Positions 50,040 to 62,840 of a stretch of 64,000 nt of DNA are shown here, in pieces (the stretch's first letter is position 1; every line of letters begins with the position of its first letter). Source of the stretch: Echiichthys vipera (taxonomy: Eukaryota > Chordata > Actinopteri > Perciformes > Trachinidae); contig OY829666.1 in the NCBI GenBank assembly GCA_963691815.1, positions 372,001 to 436,000 of the forward strand, written 5' to 3'. Made by a program: the position numbers and the translations under genes. The notes beneath the pieces were generated by a model. That model did not search any database. It was not told where the DNA came from and saw nothing but the letters and a program-made list of their open reading frames with translations.

Positions 50040-53000
50040 TTTATCACGTTTTTGTGGTGTTTTCATCCGTTTTTAGTCGTTTTTGTCACGTTAATTGTGG
50101 TGTTTTCATCTGTTTTTAGTCGTTTCATCATGTTTTTTTCTGGAGTTTTGCGTCTGTTTTTAGTTGTTTTGTCATGTTCTTGTGGTGTTTTGTCTGTTTT
50201 TAGTCGTTTTGTAACATTTTTGTGGTGTTTTCATCTGTTTTAAGTCGGTTCATTACGTTTTTGTGATGTTTTCGTCTGTTTTTAGTCATTTCATCACGTT
50301 TTTGTGACGTTTTTGTGATGTTTTCGTCTGTTTTTAGTTGTTTTTTTGTCATGTTTTTTAGTGTTTTCATCTGTTTTGAGACGTTTCATCACGTTTCTGT
50401 GGTGTTTTCATCTGCTTTTAGTTGTTTTTGTAGTGTCTTGCGTCTGTTTTTAGTCGTTTCATCACGATTTTGTGGTGTGTTTCCTCTGTTTTTAGTTGTT
50501 TTATCATATTTTTGTGGTGTTTTCATCTGTTTTTAGTCGCTTTTTAACGTTTTTGTGGTGTTTTCATCTGTTTTTAGTCGTTTTTTTCACCTTTTCGAAG
50601 TGTTTTCATCTGTTTTTATTAGTTTTTTCATGTTTTTGTGGTGTTTTTGTCTGATTTTAGTCGTTTCATCACGTTTTTGCGCTGTTTGCATCTGTTTTTA
50701 GTCGTTTCATAATGTTTTTGTGGAGTGTTGCGTCTGTTTTTAGCCGTTTTGTCATGTATTTGTGGAGTCTTGGTCTGTTTTTAGTAGTTTTGCCAGTTTT
50801 TTTGTTGTTTACATCTGATTTTAGTCGTTTCATCACGTTTTTGTGGTGTGTTTTGTCTGTGTTTTAGTTGTTTTATCAAGTTTTTGTGGTGTTTTCATCT
50901 GTTTTTAGTCGTTTCATCACGATTTTGTGGAGTTTTGCGTCTGTTTTTAGTCGTTTTGTCATGTTTTTGTTGTGCTTTCCGTCTGTTTTTAGTTGTTTCA
51001 TCACGTTTTTGTGGTGTCTTCATCTGTTTTAAGTCGGTTCATCACATTTTAGTGGTGTTTCTATCCGTTTTTAGTCGTTTTTGTCACGTTTTTGTGGTGT
51101 TTTCATCTGTTTTTAGTCATTTCATCATGTTTTTCTTGAGTTTTGCGTCTGTTTTTAGTTGTTTTGTCATGTTCTTGTTGTGTTTTCGTCTGTTTTAAGT
51201 CGGTTTAACACGTTTTTGTGGTGTTTCTGCTGTTTTTAGTAATTTCATCACGTTTTTGTGATGTTTTCGTCTGTTTTTAGTTCTTTTTTTCTCATGTTTT
51301 TTAGTGTTTTCATCTGTTTTTAGGCGTTTCATCACGTTTCTGTGGTGTTTTCATCTGTTTTTAGTCGTTTTTGTGGTGTCTTGCGTCTGTTTTTAGTTGT
51401 TTCATTACGTTTTTGTGGTGTTCTCATCAGTTTTAAGTTGTTTCATCACGTTTTTGTGGTGTTTTCATCTGCTTTTAGTTGTTTTTGTGGTGTCTTGCGT
51501 CTGTTTTTAGTTGTTTTATCATATATTTGTGGTGTGTTTCGTCTGTTTTTAGTTGTTTTATCATATTTTTGTGGTGTTTTCATCTGTTTTTAGTCGTTTA
51601 TTCACGTTTTTGTGGTGTATTCATCTGTTTTTAGTCGTTTTTGTCACCTTTTCGAATGTTTTCATCCGTTTTTAGTCGTTTTGTCACGTTTATGTGGTGT
51701 TTTCGTCTGTTTTTAGTCGTTTCATCAAGTTTTTGTGGTGTTTTCATCTGTTTTAAGTCGTTTCATAATGTTTTTGTGGACTGTTGCGTCTGTTTTTAGT
51801 CGTTTCATCAAGTTTTTGTGGAGTCTTGCGTCTGTTTTTAGTCGTTTTGTCATGTTTTTGTGGTGTTGTCTGTTTTTAATCATTTTGTCACGTTTTAGTG
51901 GTGTCTTGCATCATTTATAAGTCGTTTCATCACATATTTGTGGTGTATTCGTGTGTTTTTAGTCGTTTCATCACGTTTTTGTGGTGTTTTCGTCTGTTTT
52001 TAGTTGTTTTGTCATGTTTTTGTGGTGTTTTCATCTGTTTTTAGTTGTTTCATCACGTTTTGAGCTGTTTTCATCTGTTTTTAGTCTTTTTGCCACATAT
52101 TTGTGGTGTCTTGCGTCTGTTTTTGGTCGTTTCATCACGTTTTTGTGTTGTGTTTCGTCTGTTTTTTTAGTTGTTTTATCACGTTTTTGTGGTGTTTTGC
52201 GTCTGTTTTAAGTCGTTTCATCACTTTTTTGTGGTGTTTTCATCTGTTTAGTCGTTTCATAATGTTTTTGTGGAGTTTTGCGTCCGTTTTTAGTCGTTTG
52301 GTCATTATTTTTTGGAGTCTTGGTCTGTTTTTAATCGCTTTGTCAGGTTTTTTTGGTGTTTACATCTGATTTTAGTTGTTTCATCACGTTTTTGTGGTGT
52401 TTTCATTTGTTTTAAGTAGGTTCATCACGTTTTAGTGGTATTTTAATCAGTTTTTAGTTGTTTTTGTGGTGTCTTGCGTCTGTCTTTAGTCGTTTCATCA
52501 CGTTTTTGTGGTGTTTTTGTCTGTTTTTAGTTGTTTTATCATATTTTTGTGATATTTTGATCTTTTTTTGGTCATTTCGTCATGTTTTTGTGGTGTTTTC
52601 ATCCGTTTTTAGTCGTTCCATAATGTTTTTGTGGAGTTTTGCGTCTGTTTTTTGTCGTTTTGTCATGTTTTTTTGGTGTTTTCTGTTTTTAATCATTTTG
52701 TCACGTTTTAGTGGTGTCTTGCATCATTTATAAGTCGTTTCATCACATATTTGTGGTGTATTCGTGTGTTTTTAGTCGTTTCATCACGTTTTTGTGGTGT
52801 CTTCGTCTGTTTTTAGTTGTTTTGTCATGTTTTTGTGGTGTTTTCATCTGTTTTTAGTCGTTTCATCACATTTTGAGCTGTTTTCATCTGTTTTTAGTCT
52901 TTTTGTCACATTTTTGTGGTGTCTTGCGTCTGTTTTTGGTCGTTTCATCACTTTTTTGTGGTGTTTTCATCTGTTTAGTCGTTTCATAATGTTTTTGTGG

Positions 53001-53302
53001 AGTCTTGGTCTGTTTTTAGTCGCTTTGTCAGGTTTTTTTGGTGTTTACATCTGATTTTAGTTGTTTCATCACGTTTTTGTGGTGTGTTTCGTCTGTTTTT
53101 TGTCGTTTTGTCATGTTTTTTTGGTGTTGTCTGTTTTTAATCATTTTGTCACGTTTTAGTGGTGTCTTGCGTCATTTTAAGTCGTTTCATCACATATTTG
53201 TGGTGTTTTCGTGTGTTTTTTGTCGTTTCATCACGTTTTTGTGGTGTTTTCGTCTGTTTTTAGTTGTTTTGTCATGTTTTTGTTGTGTTTTTATCTGTTG
53301 TT
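50040..53302. repeat. Mosaic of earlier HOR segments
   Basis: Positions 50.2-51.2 kb resemble 56.0-57.0 and 58.4-59.4 kb, with CACCTTTTCGAAG, GCCAGTTTTTTTG and GTTTTGTCTGTG markers. Positions 51.3-51.7 kb resemble 57.1-57.5 kb. Two GAGCTG modules start at 51981 and 52794, 813 bp apart, and the second has an internal deletion. All of it is satellite, and I see no gene. Confidence 0.7.
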
Positions 53303-54340
53303 AGGCGTTTCATCACGTTTTTGCGCTGTTTGCATCTGTTTTAAGTCTTTTTGTCACATTTTTGTGGTGTGTTTCGTCTGTATTTAGTTGTTTTATTACG
53401 TTTTTGTGGTGTTTTCATCTGTTTTTAGTCATTTCATCATGTTTTTTTCTGGAGTTTTGCGTCTGTTTTTAGTTGTTTTGTCATGTTCTTGTGGTGTTTT
53501 CGTCTGTTTTTAGTCGTTTTGTCACATTTTTGTGGTCTTTTCATCTGTTTTAATTCGGTTCATCACGTTTTTGTGGTGTTTTCGTCTGTTTTTAGTAATT
53601 TCATCACGTTTTTGTGGTGTTTTCGTCTGTTTTAAGTCGTTTTTGTGGTGTCTTGCATTTGTTTTTAGTCGTTTCATCACGTTTTTGCGCTGTTTGCATC
53701 TGTTTTAAGTCTTTTTGTCACATTTTTGTGGTGTGTTTCGTCTGTATTTAGTTGTTTTATTACGTTTTTGTGGTGTTTTCATCTGTTTTTAGTCATTTCA
53801 TCATGTTTTTTTCTGGAGTTTTGCGTCTGTTTTTAGTTGTTTTGTCATGTTCTTGTGGTGTTTTCGTCTGTTTTTAGTCGTTTTGTCACATTTTTGTGGT
53901 CTTTTCATCTGTTTTAATTCGGTTCATCACGTTTTTGTGGTGTTTTCGTCTGTTTTTAGTAATTTCATCACGTTTTTGTGGTGTTTTCGTCTGTTTTAAG
54001 TCGTTTTTGTGGTGTCTTGCATTTGTTTTTAGTCGTTTCATCACGTTTTTGCGCTGTTTGCATCTGTTTTAAGTCTTTTTGTCACATTTTTGTGGTGTGT
54101 TTCGTCTGTATTTGGTTGTTTTATTACGTTTTTGTGGTGTTTTCATCTGTTTTTAGTCATTTCATCATGTTTTTTTCTGGAGTTTTGCGTCTGTTTTTAG
54201 TTGTTTTGTCATGTTCTTGTGGTGTTTTCGTCTGTTTTTAGTCGTTTTGTCACATTTTTGTGGTCTTTTCATCTGTTTTAATTTGGTTCATCACGTTTTT
54301 GTGGTGTTTTCGTCTGTTTTTAGTAATTTCATCACGTTTT
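53303..54340. repeat. 364-bp, 9-monomer higher-order repeat array
   Basis: Unit starts are at 53303, 53667 and 54031, each 364 bp apart, marked by GTTTCATCACGTTTTTGCGC. One unit divides into monomers of 41, 42, 41, 44, 41, 41, 41, 41 and 32 bp, which sum to 364. The 44-bp monomer has a T7 run before CTGGAG, and the 32-bp one is the CGTTTCATCA deletion form. The third unit is incomplete and passes into 442-family monomers near 54.34 kb. Confidence 0.9.
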
Positions 54341-55807
54341 TGTGGTGTTTTCATCTGTTTTTAGTCGTTTTTTCACGTTTTTGTGGTGTATTTATCTGTT
54401 TTTAGTCGTTTTTGTCACCTTTTCGATTGTTTTCATCCGTTTTTAGTCGTTTAGTCACGTTTTTGTGGTGTTTTCGTCTGTTTTTAGTCGTTTCATCAAG
54501 TTTTTGTGGTGTGTTTCGTCTGTTTTTAGTTGTTTTATCATATTTTTGTGGTGTTTTCATCTGTTTTTAGTCGTTTTTTCACGTTTTTGTGGTGTATTCA
54601 TCTGTTTTTAGTCGTTTTTGTCACCTTTTCGATTGTTTTCATCCGTTTTTAGTCGTTTAGTCACGTTTTTGTGGTGTTTTCGTCTGTTTTTAGTCGTTTC
54701 ATCAAGTTTTTGTGGAGTCTTGCGTCTGTTTTTTGTCGTTTTGTCATGTTTTTTTGGTGTTGTCTGTTTTTAATCATTTTGTCACGTTTTAGTGGTGTCT
54801 TGCATCATTTATAAGTCGTTTCATCACATATTTGTGGTGTATTCGTGTGTTTTTAGTCATTTCATCACGTTTTTGTGGTGTTTTCGTCTGTTTTTAGTTG
54901 TTTTGTCATGTTTTTGTGGTGTTTTCATCTGTTTTTAGTCGTTTCATCACGTTTTGAGCTGTTTTTATCTGTTTTTAGTCTTTTTGTCACATTTTTGTGG
55001 TGTCTTGCGTCTGTTTTTGGTCGTTTCATCACGTTTTTGTGTTGTGTTTCGTCTGTTTTTTTAGTTGTTTTATCACGTTTTTGTGGTGTTTTGCGTCTGT
55101 TTTAAGTCGTTTCATCACTTTTTTGTGGTGTTTTCATCTGTTTAGTCGTTTCATAATGTTTTTGTGGAGTTTTGCATCCGTTTTTAGTCGTTTTGTCATT
55201 ATTTTTTGGAGTCTTGGTCTGTTTTTAGTCGTTTTGTCAGGTTTTTTTGGTGTTTACATCTGATTTTAGTTGTTTCATCACGTTTTTGTGGTGTTTTCAT
55301 TTGTTTTAAGTCGGTTCATCACGTTTTAGTGGTATTTTAATCAGTTTTTAGTTGTTTTTGTGGTGTCTTGCGTCTGTCTTTAGTCGTTTCATCACGTTTT
55401 TGTGGTGTTTTTGTCTGTTTTTAGTTGTTTTATCAGGTTTTTGTGATATTTTGATCTTTTTTTGGTCATTTTGTGATGTTTTTGTGGTGTTTTCATCCGT
55501 TTTTAGTCGTTCCATAATGTTTTTGTGGAGTTTTGCGTCTGTTTTTTGTCGTTTTGTCATGTTTTTTTGGTGTTGTCTGTTTTTAATCATTTTGTCACGT
55601 TTTAGTGGTGTCTTGCGTCATTTTTAAGTCGTTTCATCACATATTTGTGGTGTTTTCGTGTGTTTTTTGTCGTTTCATCACGTTTTTGTGGTGTTTTCGT
55701 CTGTTTTTAGTTGTTTTGTCATGTTTTTGTTGTGTTTTCATCTGTTGTTAGGCGTTTCATCACGTTTTTGCGCTGTTTGCATCTGTTTTAAGTCTTTTTG
55801 ACACATT
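54341..55807. repeat. 442-family monomers, GAGCTG module and 364-family start
   Basis: Monomers with CACCTTTTCGATTG and GTCGTTTAGTCACG, typical of the 442-bp family, appear twice (about 54410-54500 and 54620-54710). The GAGCTG module starts at 54875. The segment ends with a 364-family start near 55750. A TTTTTGACACA variant near 55798 is private to this spot. Confidence 0.75.
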
Positions 55808-57802
55808 TTTGTGGTGTGTTTCGTCTGTATTTAGTTGTTTTATCACGTTTTTGTGGTGTTTTCATCCGTTTTTAGTCTTTTTTGTGACGTTAATTGTGGT
55901 GTTTTCGTCTGTTTTTAGTCGTTTCATCATGTTTTCTGGAGTTTTGCGTTTGCTTTTAGTTGTTTTGTCATGTTCTTGTGGTGTTTTGTCTGTTTTTAGT
56001 CGTTTTGTAACATTTTTGTGGTGTTTTCATCTGTTTTAAGTCGGTTCATCACGTTTTTGTGGTGTTTTCGTCTGTTTTTAGTCATTTCATCACGTTTTTG
56101 TGACGTTTTTGTGATGTTTTCGTCTGTTTTTAGTTGTTTTTTTGTCATGTTTTTTAGTGTTTTCATCTGTTTTGAGACGTTTCATCACGTTTCTGTGGTG
56201 TTTTCATCTGCTTTTAGTTGTTTTTGTAGTGTCTTGCGTCTGTTTTTAGTCGTTTCATCACGATTTTGTGGTGTGTTTCCTCTGTTTTTAGTTGTTTTAT
56301 CATATTTTTGTGGTGTTTTCATCTGTTTTTAGTCGCTTTTTAACGTTTTTGTGGTGTTTTCATCAGTTTTTAGTCGTTTTTTTCACCTTTTCGAAGTGTT
56401 TTCATCTGTTTTTATTAGTTTTTTCATGTTTTTGTGGTGTTTTTGTCTGATTTTAGTCGTTTCATCACGTTTTTGTGGTGTTTTCATCTGTTTTTAGTCG
56501 TTTCATAATGTTTTTGTGGAGTGTTGCGTCCGTTTTTAGCCGTTTTGTCATGTATTTGTGGAGTCTTGGTCTGTTTTTAGTAGTTTTGCCAGTTTTTTTG
56601 TTGTTTACATCTGATTTTAGTCGTTTCATCACGTTTTTGTGGTGTGTTTTGTCTGTGTTTTAGTTGTTTTATCAAGTTTTTGTGGTGTTTTCATCTGTTT
56701 TTAGTCGTTTCATCACGATTTTGTGGAGTTTTGCGTCTGTTTTTAGTCGTTTTGTCATGTTTTTGTTGAGCTTTCCGTCTGCTTTTAGTTGTTTCATCAC
56801 GTTTTTGTGGTGTTTTCATTTGTTTTAAGTCGGTTCATCACATTTTAGTGGTGTTTTTATCCGTTTTTAGTCGTTTTTGTCACGTTTTTTTGGTGTTTTC
56901 ATCTGTTTTTAGTCATTTCATCATGTTTTTCTTGAGTTTTGCGTCTGTTTTTAGTTGTTTTGTCATGTTCTTGTTGTGTTTTCGTCTGTTTTAAGTCGGT
57001 TTAACACGTTTTTGTGGTGTTTTCGTCTGTTTTTAGTAATTTCATCACGTTTTTGTGATGTTTTCGTCTGTTTTTAGTTCTTTTTTTCTCATGTTTTTTA
57101 GTGTTTTCATCTGTTTTGAGGCGTTTCATCACGTTTCTGTGGTGTTTTCATCTGTTTTTAGTCGTTTTTGTGGTGTCTTGCGTCTGTTTTTAGTTGTTTC
57201 ATTACGTTTTTCGGTGTTTTCATCAGTTTTAAGTTGTTTTATCACGTTTTTGTGGTGTTTTCATCTGCTTTTAGTCGTTTTTGTGGTGTCTTGCGTCTGT
57301 TTTTAGTTGTTTTATCATATATTTGTGGTGTGTTTCGTCTGTTTTTAGTTGTTTTATCATATTTTTGTGGTGTTTTCATCTGTTTTTAGTCGTTTATTCA
57401 CGTTTTTGTGGTGTATTCATCTGTTTTTAGTGGTTTTTGTCACCTTTTCGAATGTTTTCATCCGTTTTTAGTCGTTTTGTCACGTTTATGTGGGGTTTTC
57501 GTCTGTTTTTAGTCGTTTCATCAAGTTTTTGTGGTGTTTTCATCTGTTTTAAGTCGTTTCATAATGTTTTTGTGGAGTGTTGCGTCTGTTTTTAGTCCTT
57601 TTGTCATGTATTTGTGGAGTCTTGGTCTGTTTTTAGTAGTTTTGCCAGTTTTTTTGTTGTTTACATCTGATTTTAGTCGTTTCATCACGTTTTTGTGGTG
57701 TGTTTCGTCTGTGTTTTAGTTGTTTTATCAAGTTTTTGTGGTGTTTTCATCTGTTTTTAGTCGTTTCATCTCGATTTTGTGGAGTTTTGCGTCTGTTTTT
57801 AG
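55808..57802. repeat. 2374-bp higher-order repeat, first copy
   Basis: About 1995 bp match 58182-60176 at offset 2374. Shared markers are GTTAATTGTGG, GTTTTGAGACG, CACCTTTTCGAAG, GCCAGTTTTTTTG, TTTTTCGGTG and GTTTATGTGGGG. Positions 57803-58181 link the two copies and carry a variant 364-family segment with TTTTTTCGCTG. Confidence 0.85.
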
Positions 57803-58181
57803 GCGTTTCATCACGTTTTTTCGCTGTTTGCATCTGTTTTAAGTCTTTTTGTCACATTTTTGTGGTGTGTTTCGTCTGTATTTAGTTGTTTTATTACGTT
57901 TTTGTGGTGTTTTCATCTGTTTTTAGTCATTTCATCATGTTTTTTTCTGGAGTTTTGCGTCTGTTTTTAGTTGTTTTGTCATGTTCTTGTGGTGTTTTCG
58001 TCTGTTTTTAGTCGTTTTGTCACATTTTTGTGGTCTTTTCATCTGTTTTAATTCGGTTCATCACGTTTTTTTGGTGTTTTCGTCTGTTTTTAGTAATTTC
58101 ATCACGTTTTTGTTGTGTTTTCGTCTGTTTTAAGTCGTTTTTGTGGTGTCTTGCATTTGTTTTTAGTCGTTTCATCACGTT

Positions 58182-60176
58182 TTTGTGGTGTGTTTCGTCT
58201 GTTTATAGTTGTTTTATCACGTTTTTTTGGTGTTTTCATCCGTTTTTAGTCTTTTTTGTCACGTTAATTGTGGTGTTTTCGTCTGTTTTTAGTCGTTTCA
58301 TCATGTTTTCTGGAGTTTTGCGTTTGCTTTTAGTTGTTTTGTCATGTTCTTGTGGTGTTTTGTCTGTTTTTAGTCGTTTTGTAACATTTTTGTGGTGTTT
58401 TCATCTGTTTTAAGTCGGTTCATCACGTTTTTGTGGTGTTTTCGTCTGTTTTTAGTCATTTCATCACGTTTTTGTGACGTTTTTGTGATGTTTTCGTCTG
58501 TTTTTAGTTGTTTTTTTGTCATGTTTTTTAGTGTTTTCATCTGTTTTGAGACGTTTCATCACGTTTCTGTGGTGTTTTCATCTGCTTTTAGTTGTTTTTG
58601 TAGTGTCTTGCGTCTGTTTTTAGTCGTTTCATCACGATTTTGTGGTGTGTTTCCTCTGTTTTTAGTTGTTTTATCATATTTTTGTGGTGTTTTCATCTGT
58701 TTTTAGTCGCTTTTTAACGTTTTTGTGGTGTTTTCATCTGTTTTTAGTCGTTTTTTTCACCTTTTCGAAGTGTTTTCATCTGTTTTTATTAGTTTTTTCA
58801 TGTTTTTGTGGTGTTTTTGTCTGATTTTAGTCGTTTCATCACGTTTTTGTGGTGTTTTCATCTGTTTTTAGTCGTTTCATAATGTTTTTGTGGAGTGTTG
58901 CGTCCGTTTTTAGCCGTTTTGTCATGTATTTGTGGAGTCTTGGTCTGTTTTTAGTAGTTTTGCCAGTTTTTTTGTTGTTTACATCTGATTTTAGTCGTTT
59001 CATCACGTTTTTGTGGTGTGTTTTGTCTGTGTTTTAGTTGTTTTATCAAGTTTTTGTGGTGTTTTCATCTGTTTTTAGTCGTTTCATCACGATTTTGTGG
59101 AGTTTTGCGTCTGTTTTTAGTCGTTTTGTCATGTTTTTGTTTAGCTTTCCGTCTGCTTTTAGTTGTTTCATCACGTTTTTGTGGTGTTTTCATTTGTTTT
59201 AAGTCGGTTCATCACATTTTAGTGGTGTTTTTATCCGTTTTTAGTCGTTTTTGTCACGTTTTTTTGGTGTTTTCATCTGTTTTTAGTCATTTCATCATGT
59301 TTTTCTTGAGTTTTGCGTCTGTTTTTAGTTGTTTTGTCATGTTCTTGTTGTGTTTTCGTCTGTTTTAAGTCGGTTTAACACGTTTTTGTGGTGTTTTCGT
59401 CTGTTTTTAGTAATTTCATCACGTTTTTGTGATGTTTTCGTCTGTTTTTAGTTCTTTTTTTCTCATGTTTTTTAGTGTTTTCATCTGTTTTGAGGCGTTT
59501 CATCACGTTTCTGTGGTGTTTTCATCTGTTTTTAGTCGTTTTTGTGGTGTCTTGCGTCTGTTTTTAGTTGTTTCATTACGTTTTTCGGTGTTTTCATCAG
59601 TTTTAAGTTGTTTTATCACGTTTTTGTGGTGTTTTCATCTGCTTTTAGTCGTTTTTGTGGTGTCTTGCGTCTGTTTTTAGTTGTTTTATCATATATTTGT
59701 GGTGTGTTTCGTCTGTTTTTAGTTGTTTTATCATATTTTTGTGGTGTTTTCATCTGTTTTTAGTCGTTTATTCACGTTTTTGTGGTGTATTCATCTGTTT
59801 TTAGTGGTTTTTGTCACCTTTTCGAATGTTTTCATCCGTTTTTAGTCGTTTTGTCACGTTTATGTGGGGTTTTCGTCTGTTTTTAGTCGTTTCATCAAGT
59901 TTTTGTGGTGTTTTCATCTGTTTTAAGTCGTTTCATAATGTTTTTGTGGAGTGTTGCGTCTGTTTTTAGTCCTTTTGTCATGTATTTGTGGAGTCTTGGT
60001 CTGTTTTTAGTAGTTTTGCCAGTTTTTTTGTTGTTTACATCTGATTTTAGTCGTTTCATCACGTTTTTGTGGTGTGTTTCGTCTGTGTTTTAGTTGTTTT
60101 ATCAAGTTTTTGTGGTGTTTTCATCTGTTTTTAGTCGTTTCATCTCGATTTTGTGGAGTTTTGCGTCTGTTTTTAG
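58182..60176. repeat. 2374-bp higher-order repeat, second copy
   Basis: This is the second copy of 55808-57802. Small differences include TTGTTTAGC near 59138 against TTGTTGAGC in the first copy. After 60176 it continues with GTCGTTTTGTCATG where the first copy had GGCGTTTCATCACG. Confidence 0.85.
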
Positions 60177-61274
60177 TCGTTTTGTCATGTTTTTGTTGTG
60201 CTTTCCGTCTGTTTTTAGTTGTTTCATCACGTTTTTGTGGTGTTTTCGTCTGTTTTTAGTTGTTTAATCACATTTTTGTGGTGTTTTGATCTTTTTTTGT
60301 CGTTTTGTCATGTTTTTGTGGTGTTTTCATCCGTTTTTAGTCGTTTTGTCACATTTTGGTGGTGTCCTGCGTCTGTTTTTGGTCGTTTCATCACGTTTTT
60401 GTGGTGTTTTTATCCGTTTTTAGTCGTTTTTGTCACGTTTTTGTGGTGTTTTCATCTGTTTTTAGTCATTTCATCATGTTTTTCTTGAGTTTTGCGTCTG
60501 TTTTTAGTTGTTTTGTCATGTTCTTGTTATGTTTTCGTCTGTTTTAAGTCGGTTTAACACGTTTTTGTGGTGTTTTCGTCTGTTTTTAGTAATTTCATCA
60601 CGTTTTTGTGATGTTTTCGTCTGTTTTTAGTTCTTTTTTTCTCATGTTTTTTAGTTTAGTGTTTTTCTCATGTTTTTTAGTGTTTTCTAGTGTTTTCTGT
60701 CTTGCGTCTGTCTTTAGTCGTTTTATCATATTTTTGTGATATTTTGATCTTTTTTTGGTCATTTCGTCATGTTTTTGTGGTGTTTTTATACGTTTTTAGT
60801 CGTTCCATAATGTTTTTGTGGAGTTTTGCGTCTGTTTTTTGTCGTTTTGTCATGTTTTTTTGGTGTTGTCTGTTTTTAATCATTTTATCAGGTTTTAGTG
60901 GTGTCTTGCGTCATTTTTAAGTTGTTTCATCACATATTTGTGGTGTTTTCGTGTGTTTTTTGTCGTTTCATCCCGTTTTTGTGGTGTTTTCGTCTGTTTT
61001 TAGTTGTTTTGTCATGTTTTTGTGGTGTTTTCTTCTGTTTTTAGTTGTTTTTTCACGTTTTTGTGGTGTATTCATCTGTTTTTAGTCGTTTTTGTCACCT
61101 TTTCGATTGTTTTCATCCGTTTTTAGTCGTTTAGTCACGTTTTTGTGGTGTTTTCGTCTGTTTTTAGTCGTTTCATCAAGTTTTTGTGGAGTCTTGCGTC
61201 TGTTTTTAGTCGTTTTGTCATGTTTTTGTGGTGTTGTCTGTTTTTAATCATTTTGTCACGTTTTAGTGGTGTTT
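60033..61274. repeat. 1566-bp-offset repeat, first copy
   Basis: This block of 1242 bp matches 61599-62840 at offset 1566. It starts at GTTTACATCTG inside the preceding HOR copy. It includes the irregular CTCATG tract at 60641-60710, the TTTTATACG variant near 60785 and TCATCCCG near 60968. Confidence 0.85.
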
Positions 61275-61598
61275 ACATCTGATTTTAGTCGTTTCATCAC
61301 GTTTTTGTGGTGTGTTTCGTCTGTGTTTTAGTTGTTTTATCAAGTTTTTGTGGTGTTTTCATCTGTTTTTAGTCGTTTCATCTCGATTTTGTGGAGTTTT
61401 GCGTCTGTTTTTAGTCGTTTTGTCATGTTTTTGTTGTGCTTTCCGTCTGTTTTTAGTTGTTTCATCACGTTTTTGTGGTGTTTTCGTCTGTTTTTAGTTG
61501 TTTAATCACATTTTTGTGGTGTTTTGATCTTTTTTTGTCGTTTTGTCATGTTTTTGTGGTGTTGTCTGTTTTTAATCATTTTGTCACGTTTTAGTGGT
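61271..61598. repeat. 328-bp duplication (eight monomers)
   Basis: This segment repeats at 61599-61926. It is exactly 8 x 41 bp. Both copies begin at the same unusual junction, GTTTTAGTGG running into TGTTTACATCTG, so the junction itself was duplicated. Confidence 0.85.
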
Positions 61599-62840
61599 GT
61601 TTACATCTGATTTTAGTCGTTTCATCACGTTTTTGTGGTGTGTTTCGTCTGTGTTTTAGTTGTTTTATCAAGTTTTTGTGGTGTTTTCATCTGTTTTTAG
61701 TCGTTTCATCTCGATTTTGTGGAGTTTTGCGTCTGTTTTTAGTCGTTTTGTCATGTTTTTGTTGTGCTTTCCGTCTGTTTTTAGTTGTTTCATCACGTTT
61801 TTGTGGTGTTTTCGTCTGTTTTTAGTTGTTTAATCACATTTTTGTGGTGTTTTGATCTTTTTTTGTCGTTTTGTCATGTTTTTGTGGTGTTTTCATCCGT
61901 TTTTAGTCGTTTTGTCACATTTTGGTGGTGTCCTGCGTCTGTTTTTGGTCGTTTCATCACGTTTTTGTGGTGTTTTTATCCGTTTTTAGTCGTTTTTGTC
62001 ACGTTTTTGTGGTGTTTTCATCTGTTTTTAGTCATTTCATCATGTTTTTCTTGAGTTTTGCGTCTGTTTTTAGTTGTTTTGTCATGTTCTTGTTATGTTT
62101 TCGTCTGTTTTAAGTCGGTTTAACACGTTTTTGTGGTGTTTTCGTCTGTTTTTATTAATTTCATCACGTTTTTGTGATGTTTTCGTCTGTTTTTAGTTCT
62201 TTTTTTCTCATGTTTTTTAGTTTAGTGTTTTTCTCATGTTTTTTAGTGTTTTCTAGTGTTTTCTGTCTTGCGTCTGTCTTTAGTCGTTTTATCATATTTT
62301 TGTGATATTTTGATCTTTTTTTGGTCATTTCGTCATGTTTTTGTGGTGTTTTTATACGTTTTTAGTCGTTCCATAATGTTTTTGTGGAGTTTTGCGTCTG
62401 TTTTTTGTCGTTTTGTCATGTTTTTTTGGTGTTGTCTGTTTTTAATCATTTTATCAGGTTTTAGTGGTGTCTTGCGTCATTTTTAAGTTGTTTCATCACA
62501 TATTTGTGGTGTTTTCGTGTGTTTTTTGTCGTTTCATCCCGTTTTTGTGGTGTTTTCGTCTGTTTTTAGTTGTTTTGTCATGTTTTTGTGGTGTTTTCTT
62601 CTGTTTTTAGTTGTTTTTTCACGTTTTTGTGGTGTATTCATCTGTTTTTAGTCGTTTTTGTCACCTTTTCGATTGTTTTCATCCGTTTTTAGTCGTTTAG
62701 TCACGTTTTTGTGGTGTTTTCGTCTGTTTTTAGTCGTTTCATCAAGTTTTTGTGGAGTCTTGCGTCTGTTTTTAGTCGTTTTGTCATGTTTTTGTGGTGT
62801 TGTCTGTTTTTAATCATTTTGTCACGTTTTAGTGGTGTTT
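61599..62840. repeat. 1566-bp-offset repeat, second copy
   Basis: This is the second copy of 60033-61274, including the irregular CTCATG tract at 62207-62276. A point difference near 62154 reads TTTATTAATTTC against TTTAGTAATTTC in the first copy. The copies part at 62841, where this one reads TTGCATCATTTATAAG. Confidence 0.85.
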
